A stretch of 6,111 nucleotides of DNA from JBFLVQ01 sp040758525 (GCA_040758525.1 JBFLVQ010000587.1:1-6111), one strand, 5' to 3'. Numbered from the stretch's first letter, positions 1-5,632 are shown. Numbers and translations are program-made. The notes: a model not told the origin generated them from the letters alone.

Positions 1-2
1 GG

Positions 3-704
3 ATGGTATTGATTGCCCTTGGTGACCCTGAACGCGCCAGCATAGGTATACTTAATGCGATGCATCATACACCATTACTCACTATAACAAAGATACAAGG
101 CAATAATCGCAGTACCATTGCCACATTACAAGGAGAGCAACTGCGCGGCACATGGAACGTAGATGTTAATGGTGTACAGGCGGGAATAGGAAAATACCAT
201 AGTAATGCGCCACAAAGTGATCAGAATGACTTACGATGGGCAATAGATTTTAATGAACTACATGGAAGGGTTTTTACTATTAAGAATGATGCACTGTTTA
301 GTAAGATCCATTTTAGTAATGGGATGTTTTACACGCGAGGGTTAAGCGAAATGAGGTTTAGATTCTTTGCGGTTGATGGATCTAAGAAATTGGATTTTGA
401 CAGGCAAGTTGGTGCAGTAGGTGCAATGATCGATATGGGTGTAGGTGAAGCATTAACTATAAGCAATCCTGCTACAGATGTAAAAGTAAGATTGATTATC
501 GAGCAAGACACCCGTTATGAGGTATCACTTACTAATTTGCCGCCCCCTGAGCACGCCAATATTGACCATTTCTTACATTTTTATGAGGCTGTTGAAGAAA
601 GAGTAATGACGCGCTATGTGCCCGTTATATCAAGTAGAGCAGCATTCGGGCCACCACCAATGGTATGTGCTGCGGTTGTCTTTGGGTCGTCAGTGATCAA
701 TTAG
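3..704 (+). CDS. Uncharacterised protein, probably 5'-truncated
   Basis: I do not recognise this protein. The visible 233 residues look like one or more beta-rich domains: alternating hydrophobic and polar strands with few long helices. There is a Gly/Val/Met-rich stretch near residues 137-150 and a Pro-rich segment (NLPPPEH, about 177-183) followed by a helix-like HFLHFYEAVEERV segment. The C-terminus, GPPPMVCAAVVFGSSVIN, is hydrophobic. No signal peptide or catalytic motif is visible. The ATG lies two bases inside the window and the first residues read like the middle of a domain, so the true start is probably upstream and outside. The gene converges on the large minus-strand gene and their 3' ends overlap by 8 bp. 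The frame stays open for 700 bp with protein-like composition, so that it is coding is fairly secure; its function is unknown. An extracytoplasmic or surface beta-sandwich protein is possible but is a guess. Confidence 0.72.
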   Translation: MVLIALGDPERASIGILNAMHHTPLLTITKIQGNNRSTIATLQGEQLRGTWNVDVNGVQAGIGKYHSNAPQSDQNDLRWAIDFNELHGRVFTIKNDALFSKIHFSNGMFYTRGLSEMRFRFFAVDGSKKLDFDRQVGAVGAMIDMGVGEALTISNPATDVKVRLIIEQDTRYEVSLTNLPPPEHANIDHFLHFYEAVEERVMTRYVPVISSRAAFGPPPMVCAAVVFGSSVIN

Positions 705-3700
705 GAGCACAAGCCGCGATCATCTCTAACTGGTGAGAACAGCTCTTTCGTGTAACAGAGAAGGTCATTAAATTATTGTTTGTTTGAAAATCTTTTTTGG
801 CTTGTTTGTCTAGGCTGTCTGCTTTAAGGAGATTTTGTTTAGCCTTCTCAAAGTCTTCGAGTGCTATATAACACTCTCCTAACCCTTGGTAGAGTTGACT
901 CAAGAAAATTTTCTGTTCATAGCCAATATCTTCAGCTAAAAGAAGGGCTTTTTTATACAATTTCTCGGACTCTATATAATTTCCTGTTAACGCTTGAACT
1001 CGTGCAGAAAAACTAGTAATGGTAACCGTATGGAAATTACGTGCTTTTTCATCGGTTATTTTATGAACATAGAAAAACGTTTTATTACTAAAATCATTTG
1101 CCTCAATGAATAACCCACTCTCCGCGGCTAATACAGAGAGATATCCATAGCCATAAGCTAAGTGGCCCAAGCTTTTATTTTTCTCAGCTACCTTAATTGA
1201 TGTCTGAAGACAATAATCAGCTAATTCTCGATAACCTAAATTAAAGGCGCTAGCACTTATTGTCTGTAATGGTCCCATTGCTAATTGTTCATTTCCGTTT
1301 TCAACCGCTAGTTGGTGCGTTTCAAAAGCATGTTTCAACGCACTGGTATTATCATTTAAGATCCAAAATGTATTAGACAGTATGATGCTCGCACGCAATT
1401 GAACTTCAATAAATTCAACCGCCTTTGCTATCGTTATAGCCTTTTGTAGAGACGCAATACCGTTTTTAAAATCTGATTGAGATGTCAAGATAGCACCTTG
1501 TCGCAAAACAAACTTTGCGTACAAGACCACATGGCCGTGTTTGAAAGCTTCTTCAAGTCTTTTATCTAACAGACCTTTTATTTTGGAAAAGTAAAAAGAC
1601 TTATCTGCATAGGTGACTATTAAATAATCGGCTCTCTCAATTTCTATTTCTGCGCCGCATTCACTAAAAAGTAATTTTGCTTGTTCGGCTTTTTCTAGGG
1701 AACCTCCAAAATTATCTGCTATGGGAGTGGCCTCAATACTTGCTAATAAATTTCGCGCATTCTGCAACTTCTCTATCTGATCATCAGGTGTATTTCTATA
1801 GAACTCAATCAAATGCAACCCATAAAGATCACCTTTTGCTCGTATTTGTTTTGCAATTTTTCGAGCATTGTTCATTGCTTGTTTGGCGAGCAGCAGATCT
1901 TTGGTTTGTCTAGCAACAAGGAAATTATCGATTGCTTGGTTAAGAAGATCGTAAAGAGTAGTTTCTTGCTTGTTAGGTAGTGCTGCCATTTTACTAACAA
2001 GATGCTGCCATCGCTGATGAACACTCTCTCGTTCTAATGACTCGTTATCCTGTAACAGCCAGCGTAGATAGCACTTCTCTGCTTCTCTATATAGTCTAAG
2101 ATCTTCGAGCCACGCGGCCCATATAAGTAATGCGTCAGGATCATCTGGATTTTCTTTTAAGCGCTTGAGCGCCTCATTGGCTTTGTAAAAGTGATCTGTA
2201 GTTTCAGAATCTATTTCTGAATTGCTAGCGTAGCGCAATAGACCCTTCTCATCAAAATCACTTCCAACAACATAGAGAGGGGTATTACAAGTATCTTTTC
2301 TGGAAGTAGCAGCACTCTTATTTTCTTGTTTTGCAGAGCTTTGTCCCAATTTATTAGGACTACTTGAGAATATAGCTCCAATGATCACAGCAATAATAAC
2401 GGCAATTTTTAACAATTGTCCACCCCATCGCGGGCGCACCTCATTTTCATCGCGCATAGGTATGATAAAGTTGAGGCTTGTTCCCTCTGACCCTTTATTT
2501 ACATCAAGATTTCCATCATTTTTCTCTGGTTGCTTTTGTGCTTCAGAGTTATTGACTGCCTTCTCTGCAGTAACGACAGGATCAGGGCACAATGGAGTAA
2601 CTCTGCTAACTTCTTCTCTCTCCTTTTCTTCTACTATTCTCTCTAATTTAACATCTTTACTCTGTTGTGAATGAATTTGCTCTGGTTGTTGAGTGAAAGT
2701 AGCGATAATGGTAGTAGTATAGCTAGCAACAGTGGCGATACTATAACTCACAATAGTATTTTTGGCTCGCTTCCAAGCTTTACTATCGAGCACTTTCATA
2801 TCTTCCAATGTTAACTCGACATCCACATCCGCTGAATCATAACTATCCGCACCAATCGCTTTGAGGGTGATATCTCGCGTCACAGCACACATATAGATCA
2901 TCAAAGAACCCGATTTTTTGAATTGCAACCCACGCAAAAATTGATAATTATCCTCTTTAATGTGAATAAATACATCGTTGAATAATTCAACGTACTTTTC
3001 ATTTGTAAGCATTTCGGAAGATTTACGCTTACAAACTCGTTTGACCATTTTTAGGATAGGCTTCTCAAATCGAGTAATAAACTCCCGCCAGCTAGCCACC
3101 AATTCATCATTAGACGGGTCAAACATCAATCCAATCAACTCTTCATCACTGTACGTGTTTATATGGATTTGAGTAGAATTAGTTCCTGTATTTACGGCAT
3201 TCGCTACCTTTTTAGCTAGATCAGTAACAAGTTGTTGAGTCTCTTGTCGTCTCTCATTTTCCTTAGCAATTGCGTCACTGTGAAATTGGATCAACTCTTC
3301 TTTGCGCTCTTGCCATTGGGAGGAAAGATCAGAAGATTCTCTTTTCTCTGCTTGTATACCTTTTGTCAATATGACAGCTGTGGTCCAGAGAAAACGATCC
3401 AGACACAGTTCACACCCGATTAAATGTTCCTGGAAATCATTATTTTCTGTTGGTAATAAACAGAAGTTTACAAACTGTGTCTCGCTCCAACGTGAGCACT
3501 TCCTAGCTAATATTATTTCTTCTGGGTTATTCTCAGCGGATTGTTTGTTGGCTCTTTCGTATCGAGAAAGTTTTCGCTCAATAAGCTCATTAATATATGC
3601 GTGTAATTCTTGCTTTATCCGTTCGATAATATCATTCTCTTTCAAATCCCATATAGGGCTAGTTAAGAGTTTAGTTAACAAGAAATTCTCTTCATTTGTT

Positions 3701-4008
3701 GGTCGTTCTTGACCAGATAATACATACCATAAGTGAAACCAGATTATTTTACACGTAGTGCATTCTGCACAGTGCTCTTCTATCTCCGCTTTTTCAGCAG
3801 AAGAAAGTCCGCCTCGAAAATAACGAACAAAATCAAAAACTTGAAAAGCCATGCAGTGAGGAGCTTTTTCAGAATTGTTTTCGTCTTGGTTAAAAGAATT
3901 AGCGTCTAACATATAGATATATACTCTAGAGCAAGTAGAAGTTTTACCAAACCTGTCGCTCCTACTTTGGAGAACAGATACCAATTGCTCAACGTCGAGA
4001 TCTCCCAC
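697..4008 (-). CDS. Membrane-anchored protein: two ZAS-type zinc fingers, sigma-70 region-2-like domain, TM helix, TPR array
   Basis: This 1103-residue protein has a composite architecture. Residues 52-86 and 171-202 each form a complete C-x(23-26)-H-x3-C-x2-C motif (C52/H79/C83/C86 and C171/H195/C199/C202), the ligand pattern of zf-HC2/ZAS zinc-binding anti-sigma domains. Residues 230-270 are charged and helical, possibly a coiled coil. Residues 287-386 resemble sigma-70 region 2 (W-REF--RFEKPI, then ELFNDVFIHI, then an aromatic helix ending IYMCAVTRDI). No region 4 is seen. A charged low-complexity linker (441-531) leads to a strong transmembrane helix (532-547). Residues 605-1075 are TPR-like; the clearest repeats are around 828-864, 993-1027 and 1039-1072. 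Related TPR proteins often end in a CHAT protease domain, which is absent here. The GTG start overlaps the upstream gene by 20 bp. An ATG at 3912 (residue 33) is an alternative and keeps all four ligands of finger 1; the ATG at 3852 would lose C52. Likely role: membrane-linked regulator (inference). Confidence 0.88.
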   Translation of the reverse strand: MGDLDVEQLVSVLQSRSDRFGKTSTCSRVYIYMLDANSFNQDENNSEKAPHCMAFQVFDFVRYFRGGLSSAEKAEIEEHCAECTTCKIIWFHLWYVLSGQERPTNEENFLLTKLLTSPIWDLKENDIIERIKQELHAYINELIERKLSRYERANKQSAENNPEEIILARKCSRWSETQFVNFCLLPTENNDFQEHLIGCELCLDRFLWTTAVILTKGIQAEKRESSDLSSQWQERKEELIQFHSDAIAKENERRQETQQLVTDLAKKVANAVNTGTNSTQIHINTYSDEELIGLMFDPSNDELVASWREFITRFEKPILKMVKRVCKRKSSEMLTNEKYVELFNDVFIHIKEDNYQFLRGLQFKKSGSLMIYMCAVTRDITLKAIGADSYDSADVDVELTLEDMKVLDSKAWKRAKNTIVSYSIATVASYTTTIIATFTQQPEQIHSQQSKDVKLERIVEEKEREEVSRVTPLCPDPVVTAEKAVNNSEAQKQPEKNDGNLDVNKGSEGTSLNFIIPMRDENEVRPRWGGQLLKIAVIIAVIIGAIFSSSPNKLGQSSAKQENKSAATSRKDTCNTPLYVVGSDFDEKGLLRYASNSEIDSETTDHFYKANEALKRLKENPDDPDALLIWAAWLEDLRLYREAEKCYLRWLLQDNESLERESVHQRWQHLVSKMAALPNKQETTLYDLLNQAIDNFLVARQTKDLLLAKQAMNNARKIAKQIRAKGDLYGLHLIEFYRNTPDDQIEKLQNARNLLASIEATPIADNFGGSLEKAEQAKLLFSECGAEIEIERADYLIVTYADKSFYFSKIKGLLDKRLEEAFKHGHVVLYAKFVLRQGAILTSQSDFKNGIASLQKAITIAKAVEFIEVQLRASIILSNTFWILNDNTSALKHAFETHQLAVENGNEQLAMGPLQTISASAFNLGYRELADYCLQTSIKVAEKNKSLGHLAYGYGYLSVLAAESGLFIEANDFSNKTFFYVHKITDEKARNFHTVTITSFSARVQALTGNYIESEKLYKKALLLAEDIGYEQKIFLSQLYQGLGECYIALEDFEKAKQNLLKADSLDKQAKKDFQTNNNLMTFSVTRKSCSHQLEMIAACAPN
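2368..2415 (-). other. Transmembrane helix of the large protein
   Basis: Residues 532-547 (LLKIAVIIAVIIGAIF) form a strongly hydrophobic helix. R525, R527 and K534 lie on its N-terminal side, and a Ser/Lys/Gln-rich, more neutral linker lies after it. By the positive-inside tendency, the zinc fingers and sigma-like domain would be cytoplasmic and the TPR part would face the periplasm or exterior. A weaker hydrophobic stretch at residues 419-438 (positions 2695-2754) could reverse that assignment if it also spans the membrane. Confidence 0.75.
2851..3150 (-). other. Sigma-70 region-2-like domain within the large protein
   Basis: This segment encodes residues 287-386 of the large protein. It starts with an acidic SDEELI motif, typical of the N-terminal edge of ECF-type sigma factors. 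A helix with W307, F310 and F314 follows, then a basic helix (KMVKRVCKRK), then YVELFNDVFIHIKED in the position of the conserved 'DLVQEVFLRL' core-binding helix of region 2. It ends with a helix matching the 'yL..vaRn' end of region 2. Similarity is by pattern only and the region is divergent. With no region 4 following, it may bind RNA polymerase or another protein without acting as a complete sigma factor. Confidence 0.55.
3403..3855 (-). other. Two anti-sigma-type zinc-finger (zf-HC2/ZAS) modules
   Basis: Two copies of the ZAS ligand pattern lie 116 residues apart in the N-terminal part of the large protein. In copy 1, C52 is followed by H79-x3-C83-x2-C86 (HCAECTTC). In copy 2, C171 is followed by H195-x3-C199-x2-C202 (HLIGCELC). 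In known ZAS anti-sigma factors such as RsrA, this Cys/His/Cys/Cys set binds zinc and the surrounding helices bind sigma. Both copies keep all four ligands, so both are probably folded. The intervening residues (about 90-170) are helical and charged. Confidence 0.75.
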
Positions 4009-4801
4009 CCTTACCTATACTGATTTTCACCTTGGATCGCTTTGATCTAACGCGTGTATTCGCTGGCCTATTAGCCTTAGCTTTAGCTTTAACCTTGGTC
4101 AGGCTAGCACTCCGCACGCCGTGCACGTTTCGTTTAGTTTTCGTGCTTCCCACACTCCGTGCGGATTTTATATTCCGTCTAACACTCTTTCCCTTTTTAG
4201 TTGCACCTATTTGAACTTTCTCTTTAAGATTGGCGGCCACATGAGTCTTAATCTTGGATTTCGCTCTTATGCCTTTTTTACTAATTGTGCGTAGGTGACT
4301 ACTCCTTTTTGAGCGCGGCTTAACTCCGTGTGCTTTTAGGATCACATAAATAATCCGGTCACCAATGCCAAAAGCTTCTGCAATCTTAGCAACCTTCTCA
4401 CCTTTACGATATCGCTCACATATCTCCAGTCTTTGCGCAATACTAATCCTTCGCTTGGCTTCGGAAGCTGACCGTTTCTCGATACCATATTTATCTAAAC
4501 AGTCGAGAATGGTGGCAGGATGTACAGAGAACTGTGCACCTAACTCATAGCTATCCTTACCGGCTTTATATCCCTCGCAGATCATTACAATCTGCTCATA
4601 AGTCAATTTCCGATGCCTTCTATTTCTTTGCCTGTTGACAGGTTTCAGTATTACTTTCTCAGAAGATACGACTATAGGATCGTCCTTTGTGTTAATGACA
4701 GAGGATAAAAAGTCTTCTACCTGTTGGCTAATTTTAGGAGCGTCTTCAACAGTTGTGTTTGATGACGGTGCTTTTCCAGTTTCTAATGTTAACGCGCCCA
4801 T
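3989..4801 (-). CDS. Tandem helix-turn-helix DNA-binding protein with histone H1-like basic tail
   Basis: This 270-residue protein has three parts. Residues 1-60 are polar and probably flexible. Residues 66-110 and 118-163 are two homologous helix-turn-helix modules of the homeodomain-like / Hin-recombinase or transposase type. They align over about 46 residues, share the core IC-E-Y--G, then F, I, L and G, and end in Y/H-G-I/V-x-x-R. Residues 164-270 are about one-third Lys plus Arg with almost no acidic residues, and are rich in Ser, Ala, Val and Thr, like histone H1-type tails. No recombinase or transposase catalytic domain is present. The ATG is the only reasonable start; the next Met (residue 74) lies inside the first HTH. 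Only a weak Shine-Dalgarno (AGGT) precedes it. A good promoter sits just upstream, and the 3' end overlaps the next gene by 20 bp, suggesting an operon. Sequence-specific DNA binding is well supported; compaction or bridging by the tail is inference. Confidence 0.85.
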   Translation of the reverse strand: MGALTLETGKAPSSNTTVEDAPKISQQVEDFLSSVINTKDDPIVVSSEKVILKPVNRQRNRRHRKLTYEQIVMICEGYKAGKDSYELGAQFSVHPATILDCLDKYGIEKRSASEAKRRISIAQRLEICERYRKGEKVAKIAEAFGIGDRIIYVILKAHGVKPRSKRSSHLRTISKKGIRAKSKIKTHVAANLKEKVQIGATKKGKSVRRNIKSARSVGSTKTKRNVHGVRSASLTKVKAKAKANRPANTRVRSKRSKVKISIGKGGRSRR

Positions 4802-4839
4802 ACCTATTCACTTAAGATTGAAATAAACAATAACGACCT

Positions 4840-4868
4840 ATTCTAGCAATTACACCATTGATTGTTAA
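4840..4868 (-). promoter_or_regulatory. Sigma-70-type promoter of the HTH / TPR operon
   Basis: On the minus strand a -35 box TTAACA (4863-4868) is followed by a 17-bp spacer and a -10 box TAGAAT (4840-4845). Each box differs from consensus at one position and the spacing is optimal. The predicted transcript would start near 4833, giving a leader of roughly 32 nt before the ATG at 4801. DNA further upstream (about 4888-4912) is T-rich on this strand, like an UP element. No second convincing promoter was found before the downstream gene, so this one probably serves both. Confidence 0.6.
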
Positions 4869-4871
4869 TTT

Positions 4872-4887
4872 AGAACCTGCGAGAACC
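4872..4887 (-). promoter_or_regulatory. Direct repeat GGTTCT-N4-GGTTCT next to the -35 box (possible operator)
   Basis: Two perfect 6-bp direct repeats GGTTCT (4882-4887 and 4872-4877 on the minus strand) are spaced exactly 10 bp apart, one helical turn. They end three bases upstream of the -35 box. This is where class II activators or dimeric regulators typically bind. The tandem-HTH product of the gene is an obvious candidate for autoregulation. Six-base repeats can occur by chance, so confidence is modest. Confidence 0.35.
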
Positions 4888-5009
4888 ATAATAACATAAA
4901 AGAAAAATATACGCACCGTGGTTGTGTTTAAGTTTTAACAACGTTTCCTGGTTATTAGTTATCGGTAGGATTTCTATAGCGCTGCTCATTAGAATGCGCA
5001 TCCTTTCAC
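4888..5009. other. Non-coding AT-rich spacer upstream of the HTH operon
   Basis: No gene is seen here. It contains AT-rich upstream promoter DNA, an imperfect palindromic patch around 4921-4942 (GTTGT ... ACAAC, with an inner GTTTAA/TTTTAAC-like core) and a short GTTATTA/GTTATCG duplication near 4951-4964. None of these matches a known element. Confidence 0.4.
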
Positions 5010-5207
5010 TTACAATCCCCCTACATTATTTGGATTATTCCTTGACGACCAGATCCCAATGTTATCACGAAGCCATTTATCACCAAGAAGTTTTTTAATA
5101 AAACCCGGTAACTTTTCCCGATATTCATACCATACTGACAGCATACCGACACTATACGCACATCGATAAGAGTGATTACCAAGAATCACTATCACACTTA
5201 CTACCAT
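5010..5207 (-). CDS. Possible small hypothetical protein or gene remnant
   Basis: An ATG-started 65-codon frame. The first third is hydrophobic (MVVSVIVILG). The rest is protein-like, with a basic amphipathic stretch REKLPGFIKKLLGDKWLRD and a polar end SSRNNPNNVGGL. I do not recognise it. A GGAG lies 10 nt before the ATG, which is an acceptable Shine-Dalgarno, but no clear promoter is seen and the frame includes a perfect 7-bp inverted repeat (5171-5190). It could be a real small protein, the remnant of a longer decayed gene, or chance. Confidence 0.22.
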   Translation of the reverse strand: MVVSVIVILGNHSYRCAYSVGMLSVWYEYREKLPGFIKKLLGDKWLRDNIGIWSSRNNPNNVGGL

Positions 5208-5263
5208 ACCTTACCAACTCCATTGTAAAACCCGCATGAAATGAAGGTTTGCAATACAACTTG

Positions 5264-5299
5264 TGATCGCGATAATGATGGTAATCGCAATAATGAGCG
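5264..5299. repeat. Imperfect 18-bp tandem duplication
   Basis: TGATCGCGATAATGATGG (5264-5281) is followed directly by TAATCGCAATAATGAGCG (5282-5299), matching at 14 of 18 positions. Just after it, GCGAA recurs three times (5297-5301, 5305-5309, 5312-5316). This opens a roughly 190-bp low-complexity stretch. Confidence 0.55.
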
Positions 5300-5323
5300 A
5301 ACTCGCGAAAAGCGAATTTTCAC

Positions 5324-5400
5324 TTTGTATGATGTTTGTACGGTGTTTGTACGGTGTTTGTATGATGTTTGCGTGGTGATCGTGTGGTGATCGTGATGAT
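5324..5400. repeat. 11-bp tandem repeat, seven units (minisatellite-like)
   Basis: Seven consecutive 11-bp units. Units 1 and 4 are TTTGTATGATG, units 2 and 3 are TTTGTACGGTG, unit 5 is TTTGCGTGGTG, unit 6 is ATCGTGTGGTG and unit 7 is the more diverged ATCGTGATGAT. Units 1-4 differ only at C/T and A/G positions, so the core is TTTGTAYGRTG. The 11-bp period is close to one helical turn, so any protein bound to each unit would face the same side of the DNA. Slippage-generated noise is the alternative. Confidence 0.75.
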
Positions 5401-5414
5401 TGTGATGATAAGGT

Positions 5415-5454
5415 GCGTCATGCAATGTGACGCTATGTAACGCAGTGTGACGCA
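5415..5454. repeat. 10-bp tandem repeat with adjacent short hairpin
   Basis: Three consecutive 10-bp units, ATGTGACGCT, ATGTAACGCA and GTGTGACGCA (5425-5454), have the core RTGTRACGCW. The first unit also pairs with the sequence just before it: GCGTCA (5415-5420) and TGACGC (5428-5433) form a 6-bp stem with a 7-nt loop. No T-run follows on either strand, so it is not a terminator. Confidence 0.5.
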
Positions 5455-5456
5455 GT

Positions 5457-5628
5457 TTTAACTATGGGAGTGAACTGATAGAGGGTATTCGTTAGTTAGG
5501 ATAACGTAGGGCATGCAAAATTTATCTTTTATCCATGAAGAAAAGGGGTAAAGGAAATTAGAAGAGGAAAAGCAAAGAGGAAGGAAAAAGGTATTAGAAA
5601 GTAGAAAGCGAACGACTATTTCTATTTT
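5457..5628. other. Non-coding spacer with a purine-rich tract
   Basis: No gene is seen. From 5537 to 5612 the plus strand is almost all A and G, with only about ten pyrimidines. On the minus strand this pyrimidine-rich stretch is the sequence directly downstream of the Uma2-family stop codon, so it would form the 3' end of that transcript. The only plus-strand ATG frames here are very short. Confidence 0.45.
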
Positions 5629-5632
5629 CTAC
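5601..5632 (-). terminator. Weak candidate terminator of the Uma2-family gene
   Basis: On the minus strand GTAGAAA (5632-5626, spanning the stop codon) can pair with TTTCTAC (5607-5601) across an 18-nt loop, followed by a pyrimidine-rich TTTCTAATACCTTTTTCC. The stem is AT-rich and the loop long, so it is a poor intrinsic terminator. It is listed because it is the only inverted repeat in the expected place. Confidence 0.18.

Noticed and set aside
690..730. Bidirectional terminator between the convergent genes
   Set aside because: No stable GC-rich hairpin followed by a T-run was found on either strand around the overlapping stop codons.
2381..2674. 97-codon plus-strand frame inside the large gene
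   Set aside because: It is antisense to the TM helix and linker. Its Ser/Phe/Leu-rich composition is what the complement of a Lys/Glu/Ile-rich coding region gives.
3302..3712. 136-codon plus-strand frame inside the large gene
   Set aside because: It is fully antisense to the zinc-finger region, whose Cys/His motifs show that the minus strand is coding. No promoter or family match is seen.
4032..4214. Hydrophobic 60-codon plus-strand frame
   Set aside because: It is the complement of the Lys/Arg/Ala-rich tail of the HTH protein, and complementing such codons automatically yields Leu/Phe/Ala runs.
3989..4801. Transposase or site-specific recombinase
   Set aside because: Only the HTH modules resemble such proteins. 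There is no serine-recombinase or DDE catalytic domain, no terminal inverted repeat and no target duplication.
5324..5400. Replication-origin iterons
   Set aside because: No DnaA box, replication initiator gene or AT-rich unwinding element accompanies the repeats.
5201..5425. His-rich 74-codon minus-strand frame (begins MHDAPYHHNHHDHH)
   Set aside because: Its N-terminal half is simply the translation of the 11-bp tandem repeats. The rest is unstructured, with no supporting ribosome binding site.
5264..5454. CRISPR array
   Set aside because: The repeats are only 10-18 bp and directly adjacent with no unique spacers, and no cas genes are present.
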